A DNA stretch of 64,000 bases, taken from positions 186,001-250,000 of the forward strand of contig CAMBNV010000002.1 in NCBI GenBank assembly GCA_945869195.1, given 5' to 3'. The position numbers were made by a program, and so were the translations under genes. The first letter of the stretch is position 1, and the number at the start of each line of letters is the position of its first letter. This document shows positions 25,291 through 35,353 of the stretch, in pieces. This stretch comes from Gemmatimonas phototrophica (GTDB lineage: Bacteria > Gemmatimonadota > Gemmatimonadetes > Gemmatimonadales > Gemmatimonadaceae). A model generated the notes under the pieces. That model saw nothing but the letters and a program-made list of their open reading frames with translations, made no database searches and was not told where the DNA came from.

Positions 25291-26934
25291 CTACATGCGC
25301 TCTGGTGCGTTGATGCCGAGGAACCCGAGCCCGTTCGCCAGCGTGCCTCGTGCGGCCTTCGCCAGCGCCAGGCGCGCCTGCATGATCCGCGGCTCCTCGC
25401 CGAGCACATGGCACTTATGGTACCAGGTGTGAACCATCCGCCCCGTCTCGAGCAGCCAGCTCGCTACGCGATGCGGTTCGGCCGAGTCGGCGGCGCTCGC
25501 CACCAGCGCGGGCCAATCGAGAAGCGCCTTCACGAGTTCACGCTCCTCGGGCTCGTCGAGTGCGCTCCAGTCAACACCCTCGCCAGTCACGGTCGCGGGG
25601 TCGATCTCGCCAACACGGAAGATGCCGCTCAGGCGCGCATGCGCCATCTGGATGTAGTAGACCGGATTCTCTTCGCTCTGCGAGCGCGCGAGATCGACGT
25701 CGAACACCAGCTGACTGTCGCCCTTCCGCATGAGGAAGAAGTAGCGCACGGCGTCGCGACCGACTTCGTCGATCAGCTCGCGGACCGTCACATAACTGCC
25801 GGCGCGTTTGGAGATCTTGACCTCCTCGCCGCCCTTCATGACAGTCACCATCTGGTGTAGCACGTACTGGGGATAGCCGACGGGGATTCCCATGTCGAGC
25901 GCCTGCAGACCTGCGCGCACCCGAGCGACGGTGCCGTGATGGTCGGCCCCCTGCACGTTGATCGCGCGCGAGAAGCCGCGCTCGAACTTGGTCACGTGAT
26001 AGGCGACGTCGGGCAGAAAGTAGGTAAAGGTCCCGTCGCGCTTACGCATGACGCGGTCCTTGTCGTCGCCGTAGGCGGTGGTGCGCAAATAGAGTGCGCC
26101 GTCGTCTTCAAACGTCTGACCGGACTGCTGCAAGCGAGCGACCGTCTTCTCGACGAGGCCGTCGGTGTAGAGCGAGGACTCCAGATAGTAGACGTCGAAC
26201 TTCACGCCAAAGGCGCGGAGATCGAGGTCCTGCTCCTTTCGCAGTTCCCGCACGGCCACTGCGCGCACCTGCTCCAGATCATCACCGCGGGGATCGTTTG
26301 GAAACTCGGCCGCGTACCGCTCGGCGATCTCGGCGATGTACTGGCCGTGATAGCCGCCCTCGGGGATCACGAGCGCATCGCCTCCGCGCTCGCGCAACCG
26401 CGCCTGGGTCGAGAGTGCGAGGTTTGCGATCTGCACGCCGGCGTCGTTGTAGTAGAACTCCCGCGTGACGCTCCAGCCCTGCGAGCCGAGCAACGCGGCG
26501 ATCGCATCGCCGAGCGCGGCCTGCCGACCGTGCCCCACATGCAGCGGGCCGGTCGGGTTGGCGGAGACGAACTCGACATTCGCGTTGCGCCCGCCGCCGC
26601 CAGTGCCGATGCCCCATGCATCGCCGGCCGCCAGGATCCGAGCCACGCCCGAAGCGAGGTCGGCGGTCGAGAGCCGAAAGTTGATGAACCCCGGCCCCGC
26701 CACGCTCGTTTCAGAGACGCCGGCCGCCGTGAGATCGAGGGCGGCGATGAGCGCGGTGGCGACGTCGCGCGGATTCTTGCCCAGCGCCTTGGCAAGGGTC
26801 ATCGCGATGTTGCTCGCCCAATCGCCGTGCGCGGGGTCGCGCGGACGCTCGAGATTGGGCTGCACGTCCGCCGGAGCGCCGATGCCGATCGCGGCGCGCG
26901 TGAGGGCGTCGCGCAGCGCCTCGACCGTGTTCAC
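25291..26934 (-). CDS. argS: Arginyl-tRNA synthetase
   Basis: ArgS charges tRNA-Arg. The 547-residue class I synthetase has the N-terminal Add-1 domain, the HIGH-type motif ANPTGPLHVGHGRQAALGD, the KMSKS-like KISKRAG and the C-terminal anticodon-binding helices ending LGINAPERM. The GTG start at 26934 overlaps the FmdB gene stop as GTGA. Confidence 0.96.
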   Translation of the reverse strand: MNTVEALRDALTRAAIGIGAPADVQPNLERPRDPAHGDWASNIAMTLAKALGKNPRDVATALIAALDLTAAGVSETSVAGPGFINFRLSTADLASGVARILAAGDAWGIGTGGGGRNANVEFVSANPTGPLHVGHGRQAALGDAIAALLGSQGWSVTREFYYNDAGVQIANLALSTQARLRERGGDALVIPEGGYHGQYIAEIAERYAAEFPNDPRGDDLEQVRAVAVRELRKEQDLDLRAFGVKFDVYYLESSLYTDGLVEKTVARLQQSGQTFEDDGALYLRTTAYGDDKDRVMRKRDGTFTYFLPDVAYHVTKFERGFSRAINVQGADHHGTVARVRAGLQALDMGIPVGYPQYVLHQMVTVMKGGEEVKISKRAGSYVTVRELIDEVGRDAVRYFFLMRKGDSQLVFDVDLARSQSEENPVYYIQMAHARLSGIFRVGEIDPATVTGEGVDWSALDEPEERELVKALLDWPALVASAADSAEPHRVASWLLETGRMVHTWYHKCHVLGEEPRIMQARLALAKAARGTLANGLGFLGINAPERM

Positions 26935-27323
26935 TTGTCGGGCCCGGACTTCGGGGTGGCGGGAGCGGAAGAAGGTACCGCGGCAGCGGACGTGCTCGGC
27001 TTCGCGGGCGCGGCAGGAGACGCGCTTGACGATGCCCCGTCCGACTTCACCCCGTCCGACTTCGCCCCGTCCGACTTCGCCCCGTCCGACTTCGCCCCGT
27101 CGGACTTCGACTCGGCCGTGCGCTGGTCTTTCTTCCCGTCCTTGCCGTAGTCCGTGATGTAGAAGCCGGACCCCTTGAACAGGAATCCACCCCCCGCCGA
27201 GAGGCGCCGCTCCGCGAGCATCCCGCAGGACGGACAGGGGAGCTCGCTCTGCGCGCTGCTCATTCTCTGAGTGAACTTCTCGAAATCGTGCCCGTCGGGG
27301 CAGCGGTACTCGTATGTCGGCAT
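26931..27323 (-). CDS. FmdB-type zinc-ribbon protein with repetitive tail
   Basis: This 130-residue protein starts PTYEYRCPDGHDFEKF, the FmdB (CxxC_CXXC_SSSS) zinc-ribbon signature, with CPSC at 30-33; the first CxxC is Cys8-Pro-Asp-Gly-His, so a histidine may replace one ligand. After a conserved FLFKGSGFYITDY block comes a low-complexity tail: five KSDGx units at about 73-97 and then Ala/Pro/Ser-rich sequence. Family members have been called regulatory proteins but their function is not settled. Confidence 0.85.
   Translation of the reverse strand: MPTYEYRCPDGHDFEKFTQRMSSAQSELPCPSCGMLAERRLSAGGGFLFKGSGFYITDYGKDGKKDQRTAESKSDGAKSDGAKSDGAKSDGVKSDGASSSASPAAPAKPSTSAAAVPSSAPATPKSGPDK
27034..27108 (-). 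repeat. Five tandem 15-bp repeats inside the FmdB gene
   Basis: Five units of 15 bp, each encoding KSDG(A/V), run head to tail; units differ at one or two bases. Copy number may vary between strains by slippage without a frame shift. Confidence 0.92.
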
Positions 27324-27382
27324 CTGGCGGGGAAGGCGTAACGTGCGGAGCCGCCTAAAGTTAGCCACCCGCCAGAGCTGGT

Positions 27383-28990
27383 TCAACCCGGCCGGTACTC
27401 TCCCCAGACCGCGCGCAGCACGTCCGAAATCTCGCCCACCGTCGCGCGCGCCTTCACGGCGTCGATCAGCAGCGGCATCAACGGACCGCGTGACGCGCCC
27501 GGCACTGCGTACCTCGGCGCCTCGGCACGAATCGCCTCAAGCGCCGCCTCGACTGACTTCGCGTCGCGCTTGGCGAGCACCGCCGCCAGTCGCGCGCGCT
27601 GCCCCTGCTCGAGCATCGCGAAATCCGGCGCCGGAATGATCGGCGGCGCCTCGCCATCACCGAATTTGTTCACCCCCACGATCACCGTCGCACCCGATTC
27701 GACCGAGAGCTGATACTCGTAGGCTGATCGTCCGATCTCCTCCTGAAAGAAGCTCGCCTCGATCGCTGCCGAGGAGCCGCCGAGCGCCTCGACCTGCGCG
27801 AGCAACGCGAGCGCCCGGCGCTCGACCTCGTCGGTGAGCGCCTCGACGTAGAAGCTGCCGGCGAGCGGATCGACGGTCTGCGCGACGCCACTCTCGTAGG
27901 CGATCACCTGCTGCGTGCGCAACGCGAGCGTCGCCGCCGCGGCGGTCGGAAGCGCGAGCGCCTCGTCGTACCCGTTGGTGTGCAACGACTGTGTGCCGCC
28001 GAGCGTGGCCGCGAGCGTCTGCACAGCGACCCGGACGACATTGTTGAGCGGCTGCTGCGCCTGGAGCGTCACACCGCCGGTCTGGGTGTGGAAGCGAAGC
28101 TTGCTCGAGGTGTCGCTGGCACCGAACCGTGTGCGCATGAGCGTCGCCCACATCCGGCGCGCGGCGCGGAACTTCGCGACCTCCTCGAAGAGATCATTGT
28201 GGCAGGCGAAAAAGAAACTGAGTCGCGGAGCGAAGGTGTCGACGTCGAGCCCCGCGTCGACCGCGCGCTGCACGTACGCCAGGCCGTTCGCGAAGGTGAA
28301 TGCGAGCTCCTGCACCGCCGTCGCGCCCGCCTCGCGGATATGATACCCGGAGATCGAGATCGGATTGAAGCTCGGCACCTCGGCGGCACAGAACCGAAAT
28401 GTCTCGGCGATCAGCGCGAGCGAGGGCTCGGGGGGATACACATACGTCCCGCGGGCGATGTACTCCTTAAGGATGTCATTCTGGATCGTGCCGCTGAGTT
28501 GCGCCCGCGGGATCCCGCGCTCCTCGGCGACGACGACGTACATCGCGAGCAGCACCGCGGCGGTCGCGTTGATCGTCATGCTGGTGGAAACGGTGTCGAG
28601 CGGAATGCCGTCGAGGAGGAGATGCAGGTCCTCGACCGTGTCAATCGCGACGCCCACGCGACCGACCTCGCCGACCGCGCGCGGCGAGTCGGAGTCGAGG
28701 CCCATCTGTGTGGGAAGATCGAACGCCGTCGAGAGCCCCGTCTGCCCGGCCGCGAGCAGCAGCTTGAAGCGCGCGTTGGTCTCCTGCGCCGTTCCAAACC
28801 CAGCGTACTGGCGCATCGTCCAGAAGCGCCCGCGATACATCGACGCCTGCACGCCGCGCGTGAACGGGAAGGCGCCCGGCTCGCCGAGCAACGGTGGCAC
28901 CGGTCCCTCGGTGGGCCGATAGACGGCCTCGACCGGAATGCCCGATGGCGTGAGGCGCTCGGTGGAGTCGGGCTGGCGAGGGTCGGTCAT
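27383..28990 (-). CDS. Methylmalonyl-CoA mutase, catalytic (large) subunit without B12-binding domain
   Basis: This is a 535-residue TIM-barrel acyl-CoA mutase that interconverts methylmalonyl-CoA and succinyl-CoA with adenosylcobalamin. Tyr62 in WTMRQYAGF and Arg in the block [14 protein letters not shown] match the methylmalonyl-type substrate pocket and not the isobutyryl type. Family blocks [19 protein letters not shown] and [14 protein letters not shown] are intact. The usual C-terminal B12 domain (DxHxxG) is absent, so a separate small subunit must exist elsewhere. It starts ten bases after fbp. Confidence 0.92.
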   Translation of the reverse strand: MTDPRQPDSTERLTPSGIPVEAVYRPTEGPVPPLLGEPGAFPFTRGVQASMYRGRFWTMRQYAGFGTAQETNARFKLLLAAGQTGLSTAFDLPTQMGLDSDSPRAVGEVGRVGVAIDTVEDLHLLLDGIPLDTVSTSMTINATAAVLLAMYVVVAEERGIPRAQLSGTIQNDILKEYIARGTYVYPPEPSLALIAETFRFCAAEVPSFNPISISGYHIREAGATAVQELAFTFANGLAYVQRAVDAGLDVDTFAPRLSFFFACHNDLFEEVAKFRAARRMWATLMRTRFGASDTSSKLRFHTQTGGVTLQAQQPLNNVVRVAVQTLAATLGGTQSLHTNGYDEALALPTAAAATLALRTQQVIAYESGVAQTVDPLAGSFYVEALTDEVERRALALLAQVEALGGSSAAIEASFFQEEIGRSAYEYQLSVESGATVIVGVNKFGDGEAPPIIPAPDFAMLEQGQRARLAAVLAKRDAKSVEAALEAIRAEAPRYAVPGASRGPLMPLLIDAVKARATVGEISDVLRAVWGEYRPG

Positions 28991-29000
28991 CTCGTCGGGA

Positions 29001-30014
29001 TCAGGAGGAGGCGAGCATCTCGGTGGCGGTCGTCACCTCGGCCTTCGATCCGATGAAGAGGGGCGAGCGCTGGTGCAGCTGTGTCGGTTGGATATCGAGG
29101 ATTCGCTGCTGGCCGTCACTCGCCGCGCCACCAGCCTGCTCACAGATGAAGGCGAGCGGATTGCACTCGTAGAGCAGTCGGAGCTTGCCGCTGGTATTCT
29201 TGGCATTCGCCGGGTACACGAAGACGCCGCCGCCGAGAAGGTTTCGGTGGAAGTCCGCGACGAGCGAGCCAACATACCGGACGTTCAACGCCTCTCGTGT
29301 TCCGTCCATGCCGCGATAGCGCCTGACGAGCGCCTTCACGTTGGGCTCCCAATGTTGCTCGTATGCTTCGTTGACGGACAGATATCGACTCGCTTCGGGC
29401 GTTCTGATGCCTGGATGCGAGAGGAGGAATTCGCCAATCGACGGATCGAGGGTGAAGCCGTGGGCACCCTGGCCCGTGGTATAGACCATCATCGTACTCG
29501 AACCGTAGATGACGTACCCGGCGGCGACCTGCTTGTAGCCGGGCTGGAGCATGTCATCGAGCGTGCCAACGCCGTTCCCCTTCGACTGGCGGCGCAGGAC
29601 GGAGAAGATCGTGCCGACCGGGACGTTCACGTCGATATTCGACGACCCGTCGAGCGGATCGAAGAGCAGGACGTAGCTGCCGCGCTTGAACTTCTCCGGG
29701 ATCGGGATGATTCCCTCTTCTTCCTCGGAGGCCATCGCGCAGAGGCGGCCGCCATGGTCCATCGCCTTGACGATGATATCGTTGGAGATCACGTCGAGCT
29801 TCTGCTGCGTCTCACCTTGGACGTTCTCGGACCCGTGTTCGCCGAGGACGTCCGCCAATCCGGCCAGGCGCACTTTGCTCGCGATCATCTTAGCCGCGAG
29901 CGCGAGGTCCTGAAGAATGCCAGAGAGCGCTCCCGTGGCCTGCGGGTGCAGCCGCTCCTGTTCGATGATATAGCGCTCGATCGTGACGACCGACGTATAC
30001 GTGTTTCTTACCAC
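29001..30014 (-). CDS. fbp: Fructose-1,6-bisphosphatase class I
   Basis: This gluconeogenic phosphatase removes the 1-phosphate from fructose-1,6-bisphosphate. The 337-residue protein has the metal site [25 protein letters not shown], a preceding MASEEEE loop and the substrate residues [16 protein letters not shown] chose the GTG at 30014 with GGAG nine bases upstream; longer in-frame starts give an unlikely arginine-rich extension. It lies 52 bases after comEC. Confidence 0.94.
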   Translation of the reverse strand: MVRNTYTSVVTIERYIIEQERLHPQATGALSGILQDLALAAKMIASKVRLAGLADVLGEHGSENVQGETQQKLDVISNDIIVKAMDHGGRLCAMASEEEEGIIPIPEKFKRGSYVLLFDPLDGSSNIDVNVPVGTIFSVLRRQSKGNGVGTLDDMLQPGYKQVAAGYVIYGSSTMMVYTTGQGAHGFTLDPSIGEFLLSHPGIRTPEASRYLSVNEAYEQHWEPNVKALVRRYRGMDGTREALNVRYVGSLVADFHRNLLGGGVFVYPANAKNTSGKLRLLYECNPLAFICEQAGGAASDGQQRILDIQPTQLHQRSPLFIGSKAEVTTATEMLASS

Positions 30015-30066
30015 GGCGGGGAGCTCCGGAAGCCTAAAGTGATCCGACAGACGTAAGGTGGCCGTC

Positions 30067-32349
30067 CTACGGTATCTCAGGCAATGGCCGCGCCACTTTC
30101 CATCGCGCCCCGGCCGCCTCGACTTCGAGCGACTCACCGTCGGTGCGCACGATCACCGATCCCAGCTGGTCGGAGCGGAGGACGGTCGCGCCGCCATCGA
30201 CAAGGCGCCGCATGACGTCCTGGCTCGGATGACCGTACGGATTTCCTGATCCGACCGAGACGAGGGCCAGACGGGGGGCGACCGCGTCAAGAAACGCGGG
30301 CGTGCTACTTGTGGATGAACCATGATGACCGATCTTGAGTACATCGGCCGCGAGCCGATCGCTCGCGTGCGCGAGAAGCCACGCCTCCTCCCCTGCCTCA
30401 GCATCTCCGGTGAGCAGGAAGCGCACCGCGCCGTAACGTACGCGCACCACGGTGCTCGCCTCGTTAGGGTCGCGCAACGCGACTGTCCAGACTGAGTCGG
30501 GGGCCAGAAACTCGACGGCGACCCCGTCGATGTCGATCACTTCGCCGACGCGCACGCGCTGCCATCGCGTGCCAATCGCCACCGCCTGCAGCACCTCGCG
30601 ATAGTCCGGGCTGCCCGCGACGAACGCGGCGTCGCGCAACTCGGCCGGACGCAGTGCGCGCACAATGCTCGCGGCGCCGCCGATATGATCCGCATGGGGA
30701 TGCGTGAGGACGAACAACGCGAGCGCCCCGCCCCGACGACGCAGATACGGGATCACTGTCGCGCGTCCCGCATCCCCGGCACGCCAGGAGCGACCCGCGT
30801 CGATGAGCACCCAGCGTCCACGCGGGGATCGGAACGCGATCGCATCGCCCTGACCCACGTCAATCAGATGCATCTCGACGAGGCCGCCGTGCGTCGTCAG
30901 CGCTGACGGGCCGTCGGGCAGCCACGCCATGAGCGCGACGGTCGCCGTCGCAGTGATCAGCGGCCTGCCCCATTCCCTCGACCAACCGGCGACGAGAATC
31001 GCGATGACGCCAATGCCGGCGAGCCCGGCGGCGAAGGCCGTCGGTGCCACGACGAGAGTCGCCCCTGGCACGCTCGCCGCGATTGACGCGACGCCGTCCA
31101 TGGCACGGAGCAGCGGCCGGGCGGCATCGGCGACGAAGCCCGCACCGAGGGCGTCGGGCAGTAGCATCACGACCAAGAGCGTCGGTTGCAGGAGCGAAAT
31201 GATCGGACCTGCCGCGAGATTGCTCAGCGGGGCAATCAGACTCAATCGGCCGAAGTGCCAGGCGACGAGCGGCGCCGTGACGAGGGTGCTGAGCACGCCG
31301 GCCACGAGGTCTTTCGCGAGCGTCGCGCGCCAGCCCTGCCACTCCTCGGGGAGCCGGCGCCCGAGGCGCCCCGCGACGATGATCGCCGCGTAGCCAGAGA
31401 CCGAAAGCTGCCAGCCTAGGTCGAGGACGGTGCGGATGTCTGTGAGAGGCAAGAGAGCCCCGAGCGCGAAGCTCCCCCAGGGCGATACCGGCCGCTGTCG
31501 CGCGCGCGACAGCTGCACGGCTGCGAAGAGGGTCACGCTGCGCACCGCTGGTGGCGGTGCGCCGATCGCCAAGACATAGAGCGCGGTGATTCCAACGGCC
31601 GACGCCGCGGCCGCGTTGCCAGGCAGTCGGAGTGCACCCATCAGAAGGAGCAACGCGCCACCGACGATCGCGACGTGCAGCCCTGAGATCGAGAGCAGGT
31701 GCACGAGCCCAGCGTCGGCGTAGCGATCGCGGAGGTCTGGGTCGAGCCCGCGGGTATCGGCGATGAGCAGGGCGCGGACCATGGGCGCGTCGGGACCGAA
31801 GCGGCGGTCGAGGGTGGCCGCGACCTGCGCGCGCCAGCGTTCGAGTGCGTTGGGCGGTGCGAGCAGTCGGAGCTCCGCCTCGCGGAGCAAGAGGCCGCGT
31901 TCACCATCGCTCGGCTCGGCGCGGTCGATCCTCACGAGTGAACCGACCGGTGCCTCTCCGCGGCGCACTGCGATCGCAAGCGACGCGCGGCACGGTCCCG
32001 ACGTGTTCGCCGCGCGCAGCTCGGCGCGCACGAACGCGCCTGGCTTGGCCTCCGCGAGAAGTTCTGCTTCCCAGGGGCCGCTGGTACGAGCGCGCGCAAG
32101 ACAGGCCGCGTCCTCGCGACTGACTGCGGCGCCGAGCTCGACGGCGGTCGCGAAGACGAGCGCGAGCGCGGCCGCCGTCAGGGCCCTCGGCTTCGCGTGT
32201 GCCAGCGCGCGCGCCTGCGCGCGCTCCATCGCGATCGCGACGAGGAGGAGACCGCCGGCCACGATGCCGACTGGCGCTGAAGGAGCGCCCGAGAGTCCGG
32301 CGATCAGGCCGGCGATCCAAGTGAGCGCGGCAGCGAGGATGAGTGGCAC
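30067..32349 (-). CDS. comEC: ComEC/Rec2 DNA uptake channel
   Basis: ComEC moves single-stranded DNA across the inner membrane in natural transformation. The protein of about 760 residues has the N-terminal membrane helices and OB-like segment, the competence domain ([21 protein letters not shown]) and a C-terminal metallo-beta-lactamase-like domain with [11 protein letters not shown] and [11 protein letters not shown]. Start choice is uncertain: I favour the GTG at 32349 ([13 protein letters not shown]); longer forms add an arginine-rich stretch that looks non-coding. Other competence genes are not in the window. Confidence 0.92.
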   Translation of the reverse strand: MPLILAAALTWIAGLIAGLSGAPSAPVGIVAGGLLLVAIAMERAQARALAHAKPRALTAAALALVFATAVELGAAVSREDAACLARARTSGPWEAELLAEAKPGAFVRAELRAANTSGPCRASLAIAVRRGEAPVGSLVRIDRAEPSDGERGLLLREAELRLLAPPNALERWRAQVAATLDRRFGPDAPMVRALLIADTRGLDPDLRDRYADAGLVHLLSISGLHVAIVGGALLLLMGALRLPGNAAAASAVGITALYVLAIGAPPPAVRSVTLFAAVQLSRARQRPVSPWGSFALGALLPLTDIRTVLDLGWQLSVSGYAAIIVAGRLGRRLPEEWQGWRATLAKDLVAGVLSTLVTAPLVAWHFGRLSLIAPLSNLAAGPIISLLQPTLLVVMLLPDALGAGFVADAARPLLRAMDGVASIAASVPGATLVVAPTAFAAGLAGIGVIAILVAGWSREWGRPLITATATVALMAWLPDGPSALTTHGGLVEMHLIDVGQGDAIAFRSPRGRWVLIDAGRSWRAGDAGRATVIPYLRRRGGALALFVLTHPHADHIGGAASIVRALRPAELRDAAFVAGSPDYREVLQAVAIGTRWQRVRVGEVIDIDGVAVEFLAPDSVWTVALRDPNEASTVVRVRYGAVRFLLTGDAEAGEEAWLLAHASDRLAADVLKIGHHGSSTSSTPAFLDAVAPRLALVSVGSGNPYGHPSQDVMRRLVDGGATVLRSDQLGSVIVRTDGESLEVEAAGARWKVARPLPEIP

Positions 32350-32649
32350 GCCCCGAAGTGCGCACCGCCCGTGCCGAGCCACGTCATCACGGCACGGCGT
32401 GCCCCACCGCTTCGCCGCTCGAGGCGCAGGTGAGCGGTGCCGCGGGGAGCGCCGCGCCAACAGAGCTCCCCTGCACGGCCGTTCGGAGCTTGCTGCAACT
32501 CGTGATCCTGGTTGGCGCCCGCCTGATCACGGCCGCCGGGCCTGGCTGCGACCTGATGCAGTACTACACGCACTGGCTCGAGCGGAGCGACACGCTCGAC
32601 CGCGGCCGGAGCTGTCGCGCCAGGCGGAGGCCGCCGAAACAGTGCCGCC
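32350..32649. other. 300-base gap between miaB and comEC with a coding-like plus-strand segment
   Basis: No minus-strand gene is convincing here. On the plus strand an open frame from ATG 32343 to 32699 contains 48 codons (32463-32606) of which 44 end in G or C, and it encodes a plausible stretch (LLQLVILVGARLITAAG, then YYTHWLERSD). It overlaps the ends of comEC and miaB in antisense, I find no clear ribosome binding site, and no family is recognised. It may be a small gene, a decayed gene or chance. Confidence 0.25.
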
Positions 32650-33975
32650 CTAGCCCGCCATCGGCAGCGGCTGCCGCTCCTGCACCGGAGTGCCCGTGAA
32701 CGTCGCGCCGGTCGTGCCACTGAGCTCGACCGTCAGGTACGTGCCGATCAGCTCTGGCGTCCCCGGCACGAGCACCGTCTTGAAGTCGCGCGTGCGCGCC
32801 TGCAGCAGATCGCCCTTTCGTGCTTCCTTCTCAATCAGCACCTCCCTCCGCTGCCCGAGCCGTCCCATGTTCTTCTCGCGCGAGATTCCGCGCACCGTCG
32901 CGACGAGTGCTTCATACCGCCGGTCCACGACCTCGCTCGCGATCGTCCACTCGGCGGGCATCTTCGTGGCCGGCGTCCCTTCGCGCGCCGAGAACTTGAA
33001 GGTGAAGGCGTCGTCAAACCGCACCTCACGGCAGAGCGAGAGAGTATCCTCGAACTCCTGGTCGGTCTCGCCAGGGAAGCCGACGATAATGTCGGTCGTC
33101 AGTCCCAGCCCGGGGATCGCCGTGCGGAGCCGCGCGACGCAGTCGAGATAGTCCTCGCGCGAGTATCGGCGAAGCATCCGCTTGAGCATCGACGTGGATC
33201 CGCTCTGCATCGGCAGGTGCACATGCTCGCAGACGGCCGGCGTCTCGGCCATCGCTGCGATCACCCGATCGGAGAAGTCGTTGGGATGCGGGCTCGTGTA
33301 GCGTAGGCGACGGATCCCCTCGACGGCGCCCACGGCACGGAGCAGGTCGGCGAAGTCGTGCGTGCCGTCGTTGTACGAGTTGACGGTCTGGCCGAGGAGG
33401 ACGATCTCGTAAATCCCCTGGGCCACGACTTCCTGCGTTTCACGCACGACGTCGGCGAGCTTGCGACTCCGCTCAGGACCCCGAGTGGTGGGGACAATGC
33501 AGTAGGTGCACCGATAGTCGCAGCCACGCTGCACCGGAATCCAAGCCTTCACGCCCTCAAAGCGGCGCGCCGTGAAATCCTCGTAATGCTCTTCGAGATC
33601 GAAGTCGGTCGCGCTGAAGCGTTCGCCATTGCGCGCACCTTCGATCAATGCCGGCAGCATCCGATACGCATCGGGGCCGACCACGAGTTGGACGCGGGTG
33701 TCGGTCGCGAGTAGCCGAGCGCCGAGGCGCTGGGCCATGCACCCGGTCACGCCGAGGATCGCCCCCGGCTTGAGCTCGCGACGGAGCTCACCCAGGCGGC
33801 CAATCACGCGCTGTTCGGCGTTTTCTCTGATCGCACAGGTGTTGATCAACACCACATCAGCCCCCTTGGGGGAGTCCTGCGTGGTGTAACCCTCCGACTG
33901 CAGCTTGCCGTACATCAGCTCGGAGTCGCTGACGTTCATCTGGCAGCCGTAGGTTTCGATGTATACAGAGGGCAT
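32650..33975 (-). CDS. miaB: tRNA-2-methylthio-N6-isopentenyladenosine synthase MiaB
   Basis: MiaB adds a methylthio group to i6A37 of tRNAs reading codons that start with U. The 441-residue radical-SAM enzyme has the N-terminal MTTase cysteines (YGCQMNVSDSE, NTCAIRENAE, VTGCMAQ), the SAM cluster CDYRCTYC and a C-terminal TRAM-like domain. The tail shows LIGTYLTVELSGTTGATFTG. It is followed, after 300 bases, by comEC. Confidence 0.95.
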   Translation of the reverse strand: MPSVYIETYGCQMNVSDSELMYGKLQSEGYTTQDSPKGADVVLINTCAIRENAEQRVIGRLGELRRELKPGAILGVTGCMAQRLGARLLATDTRVQLVVGPDAYRMLPALIEGARNGERFSATDFDLEEHYEDFTARRFEGVKAWIPVQRGCDYRCTYCIVPTTRGPERSRKLADVVRETQEVVAQGIYEIVLLGQTVNSYNDGTHDFADLLRAVGAVEGIRRLRYTSPHPNDFSDRVIAAMAETPAVCEHVHLPMQSGSTSMLKRMLRRYSREDYLDCVARLRTAIPGLGLTTDIIVGFPGETDQEFEDTLSLCREVRFDDAFTFKFSAREGTPATKMPAEWTIASEVVDRRYEALVATVRGISREKNMGRLGQRREVLIEKEARKGDLLQARTRDFKTVLVPGTPELIGTYLTVELSGTTGATFTGTPVQERQPLPMAG

Positions 33976-34027
33976 GTGCGTGTCGTGAAGTGCGGCGCAA
34001 GAACAGAGGTACGGAAGTTGGGTCCGA

Positions 34028-35353
34028 TCAGTGATGCGCGGTCAGGGTAGGTGCGGTCGTGGTCAGCGCGGTCGTCACAACCGCCATCGCTCCATCTTCG
34101 ATCGTCGCATGGAGCCTTGAGCCACGCGGGAAGTCGCCAATCAACCGCACTTCAAGATAGTCCTCGGTGAGGGCCTTTCGAAGCGCCGGCCCCCTCACAG
34201 GACCCACCGCAGGGCCGATTACGACCAGGTCAGCGCGGCCCCCAACCCGGCTCGCAGCGTACGCGGCGGACTTGTCAGCTCCAATCGCCCGCAGCTCGGC
34301 GGCACGGGCGCGGGCCACCGGCGGAGGTACCGGCTGTCCGAGCCGCTCGGCGGCAGTGCCAGGCCTCGGCGAGTACGGAAAAACGTGCAGGTGGGTGAAC
34401 GGGAGTTCGCGGATCAGAGCCACAGTCTCTGCCTGGTCGGCGTCGGTCTCACCGGGGAAGCCGGCCATGATGTCGGCGCCGAGCCCGAACACCGCGCGCC
34501 CCGCGGTGAGGCGATCGATCGCACGTGCATATTCGCGCGCCGTGTACCAGTGCCGCCCCATCCGCTTCAGCACGGCGTCGCTTCCAGATTGGAGCGGTGC
34601 ATGCAGGTAGGGACAGACGCGCCGACCGCCGTCGCGGAGCCACTCGGCGAGTTCGGCGTCAACTTCAGTCGCCTCGATCGAGGCGAGACGGAAGCGCACT
34701 GTGGGAACGTCGCGCACCAATGCCGTCACCAGTGCGCCGATCGAACGGCCGTGTTCGCGTCCCCACGATCCCACATGCACACCGGTGAGTACGATTTCTG
34801 CGTGGTGCGCCGCAAGGAGACTCGCCTCGGCCACAATTTCCTTTGCGCTGCGCGAGCGATGTGCACCACGCGCGAGGGTGGTCGCGCAAAAGGTACAGTG
34901 CTCATCGCAGCCATCCTGCACGCGCAGCGTCGCCCGCGCGGTGCTCTGACGCGAGGCGCGCGTGAGCACGGTGAATGCGCTCGGCGCCTGGTCGGCGCCC
35001 GACTCGCTCGTCGGCATTGGCGCGCGCAGGTGCAACGCCGCGGCGACTGCCGCGAGATCGGCGCCCGCGATCACATCGGTCACACCCGGCAGCGCCGCGA
35101 TCTCCAAGGCGGAGCGCGCCGCCGCACAGCCGGTGACGACGACACGCGTTCCCGGGCGTTCGCGCGCAATCCGCCGCACCGCCTGCCGCAGATCGGCCTC
35201 GGCCTCACGCGTCACGGCACAGGAGTTGAGCACCGCGATGTCGGCATCGCCCGACTCGACGACCTCGATGCCGGCGCGCTCGCAGAGCGCGCGCACCTGC
35301 TCCGAGTCGTACTGATTCGCGCGACAACCGAAAGTGCGGAGTAGGACCTTCAC
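34028..35353 (-). CDS. mtaB: tRNA threonylcarbamoyladenosine methylthiotransferase, MtaB-like
   Basis: This 441-residue MTTase has FGCRANQYDSEQVR, NSCAVTREAE and VTGCAAA in the N-terminal domain and the radical-SAM cluster CDEHCTFC. The motif set and the RxNQYDSE opening fit the MtaB group, which modifies t6A37 to ms2t6A in tRNAs reading ANN codons, and not MiaB. Its ATG overlaps the kinase stop as ATGA. It sits 52 bases before miaB, so two related enzymes are adjacent. Confidence 0.88.
   Translation of the reverse strand: MKVLLRTFGCRANQYDSEQVRALCERAGIEVVESGDADIAVLNSCAVTREAEADLRQAVRRIARERPGTRVVVTGCAAARSALEIAALPGVTDVIAGADLAAVAAALHLRAPMPTSESGADQAPSAFTVLTRASRQSTARATLRVQDGCDEHCTFCATTLARGAHRSRSAKEIVAEASLLAAHHAEIVLTGVHVGSWGREHGRSIGALVTALVRDVPTVRFRLASIEATEVDAELAEWLRDGGRRVCPYLHAPLQSGSDAVLKRMGRHWYTAREYARAIDRLTAGRAVFGLGADIMAGFPGETDADQAETVALIRELPFTHLHVFPYSPRPGTAAERLGQPVPPPVARARAAELRAIGADKSAAYAASRVGGRADLVVIGPAVGPVRGPALRKALTEDYLEVRLIGDFPRGSRLHATIEDGAMAVVTTALTTTAPTLTAHH

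Noticed and set aside
27034..27108. CRISPR-like repeat array
   Set aside because: The 15-bp units have no spacers, lie in frame inside a gene and encode a KSDGA tail.
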